Part shown: positions 19,599-28,891 of the stretch, piece by piece | How positions within the stretch are numbered: the stretch's first letter is position 1 | How the letters are laid out: each line of letters starts with the position of its first letter | Source of the DNA: Parathalassolituus penaei | GTDB lineage: Bacteria; Pseudomonadota; Gammaproteobacteria; Pseudomonadales; Oceanobacteraceae | Direction: 5' to 3' | NCBI RefSeq assembly: GCF_026626885.1 | Contig: NZ_JAPNOA010000059.1 | Span: 124,327-188,326 of the forward strand | Length of the DNA stretch: 64,000 nucleotides | Notes under the pieces: model-generated | Told to the model about the DNA's origin: nothing | Database searches by the model: none | What the model saw: only the letters and a program-made list of their open reading frames with translations | Translations under genes and position numbers: made by a program

Positions 19599-20075
19599 AT
19601 GATCCGGTTGATCCACCGCATTGAGGACGGCCTGCTGGTCGCCCTCCTGCTGGCCATGGTCATCCTTGCGGGCGTGGACATCCTCGCCCGCAGCCTGCTC
19701 GGCGGTGGTATCCTCTGGATTCCGCCGCTGCTGCGGGTCATGGTGCTGTGGTTGGGCCTGATGGGTGCTGTTCTCGCCACCCGTACCCGTGAACACATCA
19801 GTATTGATCTGGTAAACCGTCTGGCCAAACCGGCCGTGGCGCGCTGGATTTCAGTACTGACCTCGGCGTTTACCGCCGTTATCTGCGGCATTGTTGCTGT
19901 CAGCGCCACCGAGTTTGTCAAAGTCGCCCGTGAATTTGGCGACCTGGCGTTTGGTGATATTCCAGCCTGGCCGCTGCAGATCATTATTCCTCTGAGCTTT
20001 GGCCTGATGGCACTGCGTTTCGCCATCCAGACCGTACAGGCTGCCCTGAATCAACTCCCTGAGGACAACGACTGA
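19599..20075 (+). CDS. dctQ: TRAP transporter small permease (DctQ family)
   Basis: This 158-aa protein has four hydrophobic segments, the expected layout of the DctQ subunit. It contains the family segment RVMVLWLGLMGAVLATRTREHISIDLV at about residues 45-71, with the conserved REHI. It forms the membrane complex with DctM. The gene follows dctP by one base and overlaps dctM by one base (TGATG). Confidence 0.9.
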   Translation: MIRLIHRIEDGLLVALLLAMVILAGVDILARSLLGGGILWIPPLLRVMVLWLGLMGAVLATRTREHISIDLVNRLAKPAVARWISVLTSAFTAVICGIVAVSATEFVKVAREFGDLAFGDIPAWPLQIIIPLSFGLMALRFAIQTVQAALNQLPEDND

Positions 20076-21355
20076 TGACCATTCTTGTTCCTCTGTTGCT
20101 GGCCTTGCTGGCACTGTCTGGCGCGCCGCTGTTTGCCGTGATTACCGCCAGTGCACTCTGGGGTTATTACCAGACCGACGTCGACCTGATGGTCATGGCG
20201 GTGGAAATCTACCGTATTGCCGAAATGCCGGTGCTGATTGCCATCCCGCTGTTCACCTTTGCCGGTTATCTGCTGGGTGAAAGCAAGGCACCACAACGTC
20301 TGGTGCGTATTACCGATGCATTCCTCGGCTGGATGCCGGGTGGCCTCGCCATCGTGGCGCTGGTGACCTGTGCGCTGTTTACTGCCTTTACCGGTGCATC
20401 CGGTGTCACCATCGTTGCCCTGGGTGCCCTGCTGGTACCAGCACTCGATAAAGCCGGTTACCCGGAGCGTTTTAACCTCGGTCTGGTCACCACCTCCGGC
20501 AGTCTGGGTCTGCTGTTTGCACCGTCACTGCCGCTGATTCTGTACGGCGTAGTGGCTCAGCAAATGTCGCTGGATACTCCGGTGAGCATTGATGACCTGT
20601 TTGTTGCCGGTCTGCTGCCAGGCACCCTGATGCTGGTTGCTCTGTCGATCTACAGTGCCCTGCAGCCACGCGCCAAGGCTGACAAGCCACAACACAAGTT
20701 TGATAAAGCCGAAGCCTGGGCCGCATTAAAAGACTGCGCGTGGGAAATCCCGCTGCCGTTTATTGTGCTGGGTGGTATCTACGGTGGTCTGTTTGCGGTT
20801 TCAGAAGCGGCAGCGATTACCGCGCTGTACGTGCTGATTGTCAGCGTACTGATCCGTCGTGAAATCAGCTTCAGCAAGCTGCCAGTGGTGATGCGTGACT
20901 CCATGAAGCTGGTCGGCGCTATCCTGCTGATTCTGGGCGTGTCGATGGCATCCACCAACTACATGATTGATGCCGGTATTCCGGAAGCCATCTTCGAGTT
21001 CATCCAGCAACACGTTACCGACAGCTTCACCTTCCTGCTGCTGTTGACCCTGTTCCTGCTGGTGCTGGGGATGATGCTGGATATCTTCTCGGCGATTGTG
21101 ATCATGATTCCGATCATTCTGCCGATTGCGGTGGAGTACGGGATTCACCCGGTACATCTGGGGATTCTGTTCCTGGCGAACATGCAGCTGGGGTATTTCA
21201 CCCCGCCGGTGGGTATGAACCTGTTTATTGCCAGCTTCCGCTTCAATAAACCGGTAATGACCCTGTATCGGGCCACGATTCCGTTCTTCTTTATCCTGCT
21301 GGCGACCGTTCTGGTCATTACCTTCTGGCCAGCATTGAGTCTGGCATTGCTGTAA
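20075..21355 (+). CDS. dctM: TRAP transporter large permease (DctM family)
   Basis: This 426-aa protein with about 12 hydrophobic segments is the sodium-coupled transport subunit. Family motifs include LIAIPLFTFAGYLL, the GASGVTIVALGALLVPAL loop, PSLPLILYG, and near the C-terminus HLGILFLANMQLGYFTPPVGMNLF, read here at about residues 364-387. It is coupled to dctQ by a one-base overlap and followed by a strong hairpin. Confidence 0.93.
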   Translation: MTILVPLLLALLALSGAPLFAVITASALWGYYQTDVDLMVMAVEIYRIAEMPVLIAIPLFTFAGYLLGESKAPQRLVRITDAFLGWMPGGLAIVALVTCALFTAFTGASGVTIVALGALLVPALDKAGYPERFNLGLVTTSGSLGLLFAPSLPLILYGVVAQQMSLDTPVSIDDLFVAGLLPGTLMLVALSIYSALQPRAKADKPQHKFDKAEAWAALKDCAWEIPLPFIVLGGIYGGLFAVSEAAAITALYVLIVSVLIRREISFSKLPVVMRDSMKLVGAILLILGVSMASTNYMIDAGIPEAIFEFIQQHVTDSFTFLLLLTLFLLVLGMMLDIFSAIVIMIPIILPIAVEYGIHPVHLGILFLANMQLGYFTPPVGMNLFIASFRFNKPVMTLYRATIPFFFILLATVLVITFWPALSLALL

Positions 21356-21363
21356 CCAGACAC

Positions 21364-21397
21364 TTCAGGAGCCATGCCAACCGGCATGGCTCCTGAA
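21364..21397. terminator. Perfect 15-bp hairpin between convergent genes
   Basis: TTCAGGAGCCATGCC and GGCATGGCTCCTGAA pair around AACC, in the 55-base gap between the dctM stop and the stop of the convergent helix-hairpin-helix gene. It can serve both directions. Confidence 0.8.
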
Positions 21398-21410
21398 ATT
21401 CCTGCCACGA

Positions 21411-22328
21411 TTACAGAGTCAGCTGACTGCGCAGACGCTCCAGGGTCTTGGCACCAATCCCCTTCACACGCACCAGGTCATCAACACTCTTGAACGGACG
21501 GTCTTTCACCAGAGCAGCGGCCTGACGGCCAGACAGGCCACGGATATTGGCCAGTACTGACAGTGGGGCACGGTTGATGCTGATGGCGCCATCGACAATG
21601 TAAGGGACTTCTTCAGCTGCTACCGCTTCTTTGGCAACCACCGCTTCTTCAGCTGCTACCACTTCTTCAGCTGCTACCACTTCTTCAGCTGCTACCACTT
21701 CTTCGGTTGCTACCACGTCTTCGGTTGCTACCACTTCTTCGGCAACTACCGCTTCTTCGGCAACGACTGCTTCTTCAGCAACGACTTCTTCTTCAGCAAC
21801 GACTTCTTCTTCAGAGGCTACCGATTCTTCGGCAACAACGGCTTCTTCAGCGGCTACTGCTTCTTCGGCAACAACGGCTTCTTCTGCTTCTTCGGCAACA
21901 ACGGCGTCTTCAGCGGCTACCAGCGCTTCGACGGCCATCTGAACGTCAGAGGCGACGGTATAAGGCACCGCAAACGCCACTTCATGACGAGTCAGATAAC
22001 GGTCGTTATCCCACTCCTGCAGACGCACAGACAGCTGCCACTCACCCACTGGCGGTTGCTGGAATACCAGATCGTACTGGCAATCCTGCAGACAGAAACC
22101 ACCAAACAGCGTTCCAATGGAGGTAAACGCCAGTGCGTATTCGTCACCCTCAGCCGATTGTGCCCACAGGCCAATCTGCAGAGTGCCGCTGACATTACCG
22201 TCGGGACGATCACTGCTGATGCGGCCAATGCTGAGCAGCACCCGATCACCCTGAATATCAAAACCACACTGGCCATCAAGGCGCAGCGCAGGCTGGCAGA
22301 GGCTCTCCATCGTTCCATCAATCAACAT
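21411..22328 (-). CDS. Helix-hairpin-helix protein with an acidic hexapeptide-repeat linker
   Basis: This protein has three parts. The N-terminal domain of about 130 residues (QPALRLDGQCGFDIQGDRVLL, FGGFCLQDCQYDLVF) is one I do not recognise; it looks beta-rich. A linker of about 105 residues is built from near-perfect V-V-A-A-E-E hexapeptides. The C-terminal 55 residues are ComEA-like double helix-hairpin-helix (INRAPLSVLANIRGLSGRQAAAL, VKGIGAKTLERLRSQL), a DNA-binding module. No signal peptide is seen. The start is uncertain: 22328 has GGGGA upstream, while 22382 and 22427 are longer alternatives. The role is unknown; DNA binding is inferred. Confidence 0.75.
   Translation of the reverse strand: MLIDGTMESLCQPALRLDGQCGFDIQGDRVLLSIGRISSDRPDGNVSGTLQIGLWAQSAEGDEYALAFTSIGTLFGGFCLQDCQYDLVFQQPPVGEWQLSVRLQEWDNDRYLTRHEVAFAVPYTVASDVQMAVEALVAAEDAVVAEEAEEAVVAEEAVAAEEAVVAEESVASEEEVVAEEEVVAEEAVVAEEAVVAEEVVATEDVVATEEVVAAEEVVAAEEVVAAEEAVVAKEAVAAEEVPYIVDGAISINRAPLSVLANIRGLSGRQAAALVKDRPFKSVDDLVRVKGIGAKTLERLRSQLTL
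21609..21920 (-). repeat. In-frame 18-bp minisatellite coding for V-V-A-A-E-E
   Basis: About 17 degenerate copies of an 18-bp unit (on the + strand TTCTTCAGCTGCTACCAC and variants) lie inside the helix-hairpin-helix gene. Adjacent copies at 21650-21710 are nearly identical, so copy number may vary between strains. Confidence 0.85.
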
Positions 22329-22441
22329 ATATCCATTTCCCCGGATCAGAAAAGAAGACGCACTATAGGTACTGAACGCCATTAACAAAAATGAATTTTC
22401 TGCGTCAGTTGAAGTGCACTGATGCATAAAGTGTTAACAAT

Positions 22442-23503
22442 TCAGTCGTTAACAGATATATCAGTGTCGTTTTTGATTACATTAGCAGCCATATTTGAAC
22501 CATTGAGTTGCCAATCCCGGATTTGCTCACGAGCCCATAATGGCCAGGACTCCGGTATCCAGGGATCACGGTGAATTGAACAATTACCGTATTGGCACAG
22601 TTCGACCTCAAAAGCGTGTAACAGATGATGCTCTGCTCCCAGCACTTGCCAGTCTTCTGCTGCCAATGGCTGCTGCAGACGTTTCAGATAAAAATGACCA
22701 TCGTGGCTGTAGATCTTGTCACCCATGATGGGAAAACCCAGCCATGCCAGCTGGGCACGAATCTGGTGGCGACGGCCGGTTTCCAGAGCGCAATGGACCA
22801 CCGTTTGCCAACCCTGTTCGGTCTGCTGCGAAGCCAGACAACAAAAGCGGGTTACGCTGTGCCGAGCCGTGCCATACAGCTCCGGCTGCTGAGCCTGCAG
22901 CGCTTCGTCGACCACATAAATCCGGCTGCGAATGGCACTGTCGGAACGCTCGGCCAGCAAGGTTTCACAGTGAAACTCCTGCCAGTCCGGCCGTCCTTGC
23001 ACCAGCGCCAGATATTCCTTGCGCGCCAGCAGCTTGTCGAGGCGCTTTTTCCATTTACGATCACAGTGACTGTTTTTGGCCAGCACCATCAGACCCGAGG
23101 TTTCAGCATCGAGCCGATGCAACAGGTGCGCATCGTCGTACTGGGTTTCGCGGCGAACGCGGCTGATCAAGGTATCAAACAGGTTACGGGTGGTACGACT
23201 GACCGGCAAATTGGCGGGCTTGTGCACCAGCAACAGCTCGGAATTTTGCCAGAGCAATTTCCAGCCGCCGTCGGTTGCTCCTTCCTGATGTTCGGCCAGA
23301 TAGAGCGCAAAATGCTGGCCCGGATGTAACTCCTGATCGGTCGAGGTCAGCGTCTGACCGTCAACCTGCACAAAGCCCTGCGCCAGAGCCGGTGCCAGTT
23401 CCGCACCACTGTGCTGATTCCAGAAAGCCCACAGCTCTGTCAGAGGCTGGTTGCGGAATATCTGGCCTTGCAGCCAGTATCCCGGTGTTGGTACATCATT
23501 CAA
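22442..23503 (-). CDS. RluA-family pseudouridine synthase
   Basis: This RNA pseudouridine synthase of about 353 aa has the catalytic Asp in HLLHRLDAETSGLMVLAKN, then RKEYLALVQG and the motif GRRHQIRAQLAWLGFPIMGDKIY. An S4-like region lies in the N-terminal part (FVQVDGQTLTSTDQELHPGQHFALYL). The start is uncertain. I choose the TTG at 23503, because it overlaps the nfeD stop as TTGA, which would couple translation; an upstream in-frame start at 23530 also exists. The target position in RNA cannot be told from the sequence. Confidence 0.88.
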   Translation of the reverse strand: MNDVPTPGYWLQGQIFRNQPLTELWAFWNQHSGAELAPALAQGFVQVDGQTLTSTDQELHPGQHFALYLAEHQEGATDGGWKLLWQNSELLLVHKPANLPVSRTTRNLFDTLISRVRRETQYDDAHLLHRLDAETSGLMVLAKNSHCDRKWKKRLDKLLARKEYLALVQGRPDWQEFHCETLLAERSDSAIRSRIYVVDEALQAQQPELYGTARHSVTRFCCLASQQTEQGWQTVVHCALETGRRHQIRAQLAWLGFPIMGDKIYSHDGHFYLKRLQQPLAAEDWQVLGAEHHLLHAFEVELCQYGNCSIHRDPWIPESWPLWAREQIRDWQLNGSNMAANVIKNDTDISVND

Positions 23504-23955
23504 ACCCCGGACTCCCGGGCCTTGACCCACAACACACCCACTTCAACCCGCTCCACTTCCACCAGCGTACCGGCGGCCAATGGTGTATGGCTGCGCAGTT
23601 TCCAGACGATACCGGAATAACGATGTTCACTCAGGCCACGGCTGTCGACATCAGCCGCCAGTACAAATGGCTCACGAGCGAAATCGCCACGTACATCACT
23701 GGGGCTGCGGCTTTCCTGCATACGGCGTAACGGTTTCCACAACAGCGCCGACAGCAGACCCGTCAGCACCCCAGCCGTGATCAATGCCGCCAGCAGGGTT
23801 TCCGGAATCAGGCCCAGCCACATGGCCAGACCCGCCAGCAGCAGCGACAGGCCCAGAAAAAACAGCACCATCAGCGAGAAGCCAAAAACAGCAGCTTCAA
23901 CAATCAGGGCCAGCAGTCCCAGTACCATCAGGCTCTGGGTCAGATATTCATTCAT
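23500..23955 (-). CDS. NfeD-like membrane protein
   Basis: This 151-aa protein has hydrophobic spans in its first 75 residues and a C-terminal OB-fold-like NfeD domain (SRGLSEHRYSGIVWKLRSHTPLAAGTLVEV), as in the short partner (YbbK type) of stomatin-like proteins. It overlaps the upstream SPFH gene by four bases (ATGA), so the two are made together. Partner pairs of NfeD and SPFH proteins form large membrane scaffolds. Confidence 0.88.
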   Translation of the reverse strand: MNEYLTQSLMVLGLLALIVEAAVFGFSLMVLFFLGLSLLLAGLAMWLGLIPETLLAALITAGVLTGLLSALLWKPLRRMQESRSPSDVRGDFAREPFVLAADVDSRGLSEHRYSGIVWKLRSHTPLAAGTLVEVERVEVGVLWVKARESGV

Positions 23956-24920
23956 GTTGCGCCACCTGGACGACGAGCAGCGTTCTGCTGCAGATTCAGA
24001 CTGTTGATAATTGTCGTTGCCGACGCCACCACGGATGCGGCATCGGTGCCGTTATCGGTCAGCATCACCACCGAAGACTCACGGGCAATCGCCCGTTTGG
24101 CATCAATGGCCTGGGTCGCCAGTTCCAACTGCACGGCTTTCTGGCCTTCGTCGGTTGAGGCGGCCTCACCCATGAGTTTCAACGCCAGCGCCTTGGCTTT
24201 GGCAACCGCTACAATTGCTTGCGCCTCACCCTCGGCCTTCAGCACCTGCTCGGACTTGTCCGCTTCAGCGGCCAGAACCCGCGCCTGCTTTTGACCTTCA
24301 GCCACGTTAATGGCGGACTGGCGGTCACCTTCGGACTCCAGAATCTGCGCACGTTTGACCCGTTCGGCTTTCATCTGCGCTTCCATCGCTTCCATCACCG
24401 ATGACGGTGGCACGATGTCCTTGATCTCGTAACGCAGCACCTGAATACCCCATGGCTCAGCGGCTTCGTTAATGGAGGTAACGATGTTGGTATTAAGCAA
24501 AGCCCGCTCTTCAAAGGTACGGTCCAGTTCCATTTTGCCCAGCTCGGAACGCATGGTGGTTTGCGCCAGCTGGGTCACTGCAAACACGTAGTTATCCACA
24601 CCGTAGGTGGCCTTGTACGGGTCCAGCACACGGAAATACAACACGCCGTCGACGGTCAGGGTGATGTTATCGCGGGTAATCGCCGACTGGCTCGGCACAT
24701 CCTGAGCCTGTTCCTTGAGGCTGCGGCGCGCCGCTACTTCGTCAAAAAACGGAATAATAAAATTCAGACCAGCTTCCTTGGTGCTGTGGTATTTGCCAAA
24801 ACGTTGAATCAGCCAGGCTTCGTTCTGGGGTACAACCTTGATACCGCGCGTCAGCAGTACCAGCACACCAACCACTATAAAAAATGGCACCGAAAACAGC
24901 ATTGAAATAACAGATTCCAT
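23952..24920 (-). CDS. qmcA: SPFH/Band 7 membrane scaffold protein QmcA
   Basis: This 322-aa stomatin-like protein has an N-terminal membrane anchor (ISMLFSVPFFIVVGVLVLLTR), the SPFH domain (VVPQNEAWLIQRFGKYH, GLNFIIPFFDEVA, ITRDNITLTVDGVLYFRV) and a long Ala/Glu/Lys-rich coiled coil (AEGEAQAIVAVAKAKALALK). Such proteins form cages around membrane proteases or microdomains. AGGATAGGAAG precedes the ATG. It is the first gene of the operon qmcA-nfeD-rluA. Confidence 0.92.
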   Translation of the reverse strand: MESVISMLFSVPFFIVVGVLVLLTRGIKVVPQNEAWLIQRFGKYHSTKEAGLNFIIPFFDEVAARRSLKEQAQDVPSQSAITRDNITLTVDGVLYFRVLDPYKATYGVDNYVFAVTQLAQTTMRSELGKMELDRTFEERALLNTNIVTSINEAAEPWGIQVLRYEIKDIVPPSSVMEAMEAQMKAERVKRAQILESEGDRQSAINVAEGQKQARVLAAEADKSEQVLKAEGEAQAIVAVAKAKALALKLMGEAASTDEGQKAVQLELATQAIDAKRAIARESSVVMLTDNGTDAASVVASATTIINSLNLQQNAARRPGGAT

Positions 24921-25088
24921 AAGCTTCCTATCCTGGGTTGATCACCGCCGGTAAATACCAGCCTGAATGTCAGGCCTGCCTCGCAACTCACTGTCACGAT
25001 GTTTATGCTTGCCTGAACCTGACTTCACTCTATCATCTGATATATACGTCTACCACGACGGTTGTCCCTGTGCGGGAAGGAGTTCACC

Positions 25089-26042
25089 ATGTTTGACCCC
25101 TGGTCCGGAAATCCGTGGTTGTTCAATCCTCTGACGGCTGCTATCGATTTTCAGAAACGCCTGCACCATGAAGCAGGTGGCCTGACTCGCGAAGAATTGC
25201 GCCAGCGTTACGAGATGCCTGACAGCCAGTATCTGGAACTGGACGGTATGAACGTGCACTACCGTGACGTTGGCGAAGGCCCGGCCCTGCTGCTGTTGCA
25301 TGGTCTGATGTCATCCCTGCATACCTGGAATCGCTGGACCGAAATCCTCAGTCAGCACTTCCGCGTCATCAGTATCGACCTTCCCAACTTCGGTCTGACC
25401 GGCGCCCACCCGCGAGGGATGTGCCGCCACCTCTACAGCGACTTCGTGGCCGACTTCACCACCGCACTGGGCATCCAGCGTTGTGCCATTGCCGGCAATT
25501 CCATGGGCGGCTGGATTGGCTGGGAATACACCGCCCGCTTTCCACAACGGGTCAGCCAGCTGGTATTACTCGACAGCGCCGGTTTCAGCTTTGTTCCGCC
25601 CACCTTCATGATGGGCATGGCCATGCCCGGTGGTGGCTGGGTTTATTCTCGCAGCAAGATTCCACGCGAACAGATCGAGCAAATGCTCACTGACATCTAT
25701 TTTGATCCGAGCAAAATTTCCGAAGACGATATTCAGCGTTATTACGATCTGTTTATGGCGGAAGGTAATCGTACCGCAGCCGCACGGGTGATGCGCTATG
25801 TGCGGGACACCCTGGGCTTTGAAACCAACCTGCTCGACCAGATCAAAACCCCGGTATTGCTGCAATGGGGAGCCAATGATCCGTGGATGCCAATCAGCCA
25901 TGCCAGCCGTTTCATGCAGCAAATGCCGCAATCAGAGTTGAAGGTCTATGAACATTGTGGGCATCTGGTGATGGAAGAAGCCGCCGATCGCAGTGCCATG
26001 GACTGCCGGGACTTTCTGCTCAAACACAACAGCGGTGGCTGA
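25089..26042 (+). CDS. Alpha/beta hydrolase
   Basis: This 317-aa protein has the alpha/beta hydrolase fold. The oxyanion region is LLLLHGLMSSLHTWNRW, the nucleophilic Ser is in AGNSMGGWIG, the acid is probably Asp in GANDPWMPI, and the His is in HCGHLVMEE. There is no signal peptide. I place the start at 25089, behind AAGGAG; a start at 25062 would include that site. The substrate is unknown; the motif pattern is that of small ester or C-C bond hydrolases. A terminator hairpin overlaps its stop codon. Confidence 0.87.
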   Translation: MFDPWSGNPWLFNPLTAAIDFQKRLHHEAGGLTREELRQRYEMPDSQYLELDGMNVHYRDVGEGPALLLLHGLMSSLHTWNRWTEILSQHFRVISIDLPNFGLTGAHPRGMCRHLYSDFVADFTTALGIQRCAIAGNSMGGWIGWEYTARFPQRVSQLVLLDSAGFSFVPPTFMMGMAMPGGGWVYSRSKIPREQIEQMLTDIYFDPSKISEDDIQRYYDLFMAEGNRTAAARVMRYVRDTLGFETNLLDQIKTPVLLQWGANDPWMPISHASRFMQQMPQSELKVYEHCGHLVMEEAADRSAMDCRDFLLKHNSGG

Positions 26043-26055
26043 TCACCGCTGTTGT
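26026..26055. terminator. Perfect 12-bp hairpin at the convergent gene ends
   Basis: ACAACAGCGGTG pairs with CACCGCTGTTGT around GCTGAT. The hairpin spans the stop codon of the alpha/beta hydrolase gene and lies before the convergent phosphatase stop. Confidence 0.7.
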
Positions 26056-26088
26056 ACTTAGTCTCCGGGCGAATAATCTGACCAGGGG

Positions 26089-27723
26089 TTAACGCCCGAA
26101 ACCGGAACCAGCATCCGCAAACTGTGGTTGGTCCATCATTGGCTGTCGCCACTGGCGCAGGAACGCAAAATCATCGCGCCAGCCCGGTGCTGCGGCCGCC
26201 GCTGTCCGCGCCGGGGTTGGCATCGCCGCCTCAATCCACTGCGTTGAACCGGACTCCAGAATCAGCGCTCGCAAACAGCCACTGCTGTAACGACGAGACG
26301 CCACGTTATCCACCACCCACCATTCCGCCTGCAAACGTTCGCGGCGAATATCCAGCAGCACATAACCCCGGAAATAAAAATCAACAAAGTGCAGGTGTGG
26401 TAGCAGCCCTTGCAGCGAACTGGCCGCCAGTTGGGCCTGGGTCTGGTTGTCGATACCGACTGAGGTCACGGCCGGCGTCACCAGCTCGACGCCCAGCGGT
26501 GGCCGTGGCTCGTCGGCAAACGGATCATCCTGCAACTGCAACGCCCAGCTGGAATGAATATCGCCGGTGAGCACCACCCAGTTATTCAGCCCTGCTGCTC
26601 GTACCTGATCAAACAGGCGCTGACGCGCCGCCGGATAACCGTCCCACTGATCGTAGTTAAACGGCGTACTGTTGGTGCCCAGTTGCGCCAGCATCACCTG
26701 CTGGGCACACAGGTTCCAGTGCATGCCATCCTGAACCGACCGGTGCATCCGTTCTGCCAGCCATTGTTCCTGTTCAAATCCCAGCAAGGTGCGGGTTTCG
26801 AGGTTACGTTCTTCAAGGGTATTGGCCTGCTCGTCACGTCCGGCCAGACGGGTATCCAGCAGATTGAGGTCAAGCAAATCACCAAAGCGGAAATTACGCC
26901 AGATACGGCCGGGGCTGTCCGGATCACGAATCGGCATCCACTCCAGATAAGCCTGCACCGCGGCACTCAAGCGTTGTGACCAGTCGCCCTGCTCCGGTGA
27001 GTGATTTTCCGCACCACCCGGCCAGGCGTTATTGGCGATCTCGTGATCGTCCCAGATCACCATAAACGGATGCTGGCGATGCACTTCCTGCAGGTCCGGG
27101 TCCAGCTTGTAACAGCCATGACGGGTGCGGTAATCGTCGAGTGAGCGGATATCGGTTAACGGCTGGTGTATACGCCCGGACGCCGCACAGGCTTCCAGAT
27201 CGGCATACTCGTAGAGGTAATCTCCCAGATGCAGAACCACATCCAGATCTTCGCGTTTGGCAATTTCCCGGTAAACGTTAAAACAGCCCACCGCGTAATT
27301 CGCACAGGAAGTAAAGGCCAACCGCAGATGCTCAACACCCTGTTCCGGCAAGGTGCGGGTACGACCGATATCGGAGCGCTGTCCCAACGCTTCGAACACG
27401 TAATACCAGCTACGCCCGGGACTCAGTCCATCGGCGTCGACCTTGACAGTAAAATCGCGCAACCGGTCGGTTGTCCCCTCCCCAGAGGACACAATCCGGT
27501 TAAACGACGGGTCTTCAGCTACCCACCAGCGCCACTGCACAAACTCACGATCATCCGGCGGAGTAATACGGGTCCACAGAATCACGCGATCCGTGAGAGG
27601 GTCACCACTGGCAACGCCGTGGCGGAATGGCCAGTCAATACGACTGGAAGACTTGCGAAGAAACGGTGCCACCAGCGGGCTGCCAACGGCATCCAGTAGA
27701 AACTCCCGGCGAGTCAGCGGCAT
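26089..27723 (-). CDS. phoD: PhoD-like alkaline phosphatase / phosphodiesterase
   Basis: This 544-aa protein begins MPLTRREFLLDAVG, a twin-arginine-type leader, so it is probably exported folded. The PhoD N-terminal fibronectin-like region starts at FRHGVASGDPLTDRVILWTRI. The metallophosphatase core has DVVLHLGDYLYEY and FMVIWDDHEIANN. PhoD enzymes hydrolyse phosphodiesters and monoesters with calcium and iron and often respond to phosphate limitation. No Pho box could be confirmed. The length is normal for the family. Confidence 0.9.
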   Translation of the reverse strand: MPLTRREFLLDAVGSPLVAPFLRKSSSRIDWPFRHGVASGDPLTDRVILWTRITPPDDREFVQWRWWVAEDPSFNRIVSSGEGTTDRLRDFTVKVDADGLSPGRSWYYVFEALGQRSDIGRTRTLPEQGVEHLRLAFTSCANYAVGCFNVYREIAKREDLDVVLHLGDYLYEYADLEACAASGRIHQPLTDIRSLDDYRTRHGCYKLDPDLQEVHRQHPFMVIWDDHEIANNAWPGGAENHSPEQGDWSQRLSAAVQAYLEWMPIRDPDSPGRIWRNFRFGDLLDLNLLDTRLAGRDEQANTLEERNLETRTLLGFEQEQWLAERMHRSVQDGMHWNLCAQQVMLAQLGTNSTPFNYDQWDGYPAARQRLFDQVRAAGLNNWVVLTGDIHSSWALQLQDDPFADEPRPPLGVELVTPAVTSVGIDNQTQAQLAASSLQGLLPHLHFVDFYFRGYVLLDIRRERLQAEWWVVDNVASRRYSSGCLRALILESGSTQWIEAAMPTPARTAAAAAPGWRDDFAFLRQWRQPMMDQPQFADAGSGFGR

Positions 27724-27813
27724 GACAGTACTGCCTATTACGAAGATGCCGCTATCTCAACAGCTCCGTATGACAGCGCGGTTGCCATGCGCTGACAATC
27801 CTGTGACGGTGGA

Positions 27814-28233
27814 TCAGCGGGCCGCCGGTCCAACCAGAGCGTGGGCCAGACGATTGCCGACCAGCAAGGCCAGCACAAACCCCAACACCGACGGATCAAG
27901 GCTGGCAAGGTTCACCAGCGCCGGGCCCGGACACAACCCAACCAGACCCCAACCGCTACCAAACAGCGCCGCCCCACCCAACAGGCGAGCATCAATCTGC
28001 TTCAGCATCGGCTCGTGAAATTCGCCCGCACACCAAGGCTTCTGGCGGCCGCGACTGAGATAAAACGCCAGCGCAAACAGGGTAACGGCAGACCCCATCA
28101 CCGCAATCAGCTCTGGCCGCCAGTGACCGGCAATATCCAGAAACGCCCGCACTTTTTCCGGGTTGTTCATGCCGGAAACCAGCAGGCCCATCCCGAACAA
28201 CAAACCGCTGAGCAACGCAATCACCGCACTCAT
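27814..28233 (-). CDS. YeeE/YedE family transporter component, second half
   Basis: This 139-aa membrane protein starts MSAVIALLSGLLFGMGLLVSGM and carries the conserved GSGWGLVGLCPGPALVNL motif. It is the C-terminal half of the YeeE/YedE (TsuA-like) thiosulfate or sulfane-sulfur channel, which in many proteobacteria is split into two genes. The ATG at 28233 overlaps the upstream gene by four bases (ATGA), so I reject a start further upstream at 28359. It probably works with the gene just before it. Confidence 0.88.
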   Translation of the reverse strand: MSAVIALLSGLLFGMGLLVSGMNNPEKVRAFLDIAGHWRPELIAVMGSAVTLFALAFYLSRGRQKPWCAGEFHEPMLKQIDARLLGGAALFGSGWGLVGLCPGPALVNLASLDPSVLGFVLALLVGNRLAHALVGPAAR

Positions 28234-28652
28234 GGTTGCACCCCCAGCAGGTTCATCAGCGCCACGGTGATCATACCGGCGACAATAAAGGTCACCGTCG
28301 CCACCATCGAACGCACCGACAACCGCCCCATACCGCAGACACCATGCCCGCTGGTACAACCATTACCCACGTAAGTACCAAACCCGACCAGCACACCGGC
28401 CAGCATCAGCAAACCGCTATTGGTGGTGATGTGAATGGGTGCTTCAGCACCGAACAGGTGATACAGAGGCCAGGCCAGCACCAGCCCCAGCAGGAACCAG
28501 AATGACCAGCTCCGACGCGACCACTGGCCGCTTTTTGAGAGTAGAAACAGGCTGGACAACACACCGGTCATACCACTGATACGACCAATACCCAGCCATA
28601 ACAGAGACGCCGCCAGACCAATCAGCGCGCCTCCCAGAAGTTCGTCTAACAT
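28230..28652 (-). CDS. YeeE/YedE family transporter component, first half
   Basis: This 140-aa membrane protein contains GNGCTSGHGVCGMGRLSVRS, the cysteine-bearing signature of YeeE/YedE sulfur-compound transporters (PmpA/PmpB-type pair). Its likely cargo is thiosulfate or a related sulfur compound. It is translationally coupled to the second half. It opens the two-gene operon and is divergent from an alpha/beta hydrolase gene across 239 bases. Confidence 0.88.
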   Translation of the reverse strand: MLDELLGGALIGLAASLLWLGIGRISGMTGVLSSLFLLSKSGQWSRRSWSFWFLLGLVLAWPLYHLFGAEAPIHITTNSGLLMLAGVLVGFGTYVGNGCTSGHGVCGMGRLSVRSMVATVTFIVAGMITVALMNLLGVQP

Positions 28653-28891
28653 GGTTCAACCGGTTAAGAATTCAGAAGGCACACATAATAGCGTGAGCGC
28701 TACCGTTCGTCATGAAACCTGCCTCTCTGTCAGCTGCTGTCAAATATCGGCCAGAAATCATGATGTATCTATTAAGGTCAGCTTGCTGTTGAGGGTATTC
28801 CTGTCGAGAACAAATCATTAGGATTGTCTGACACAAAAAACATGATTGACACAATACAGACGTCAGTCACAAGGATATCGGGAGAATTCGT

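Noticed and set aside
18377-20026. A 549-codon open frame on the - strand opposite dctP and dctQ
   Set aside because: The TRAP genes on the other strand are unmistakable; this frame exists because of codon bias.
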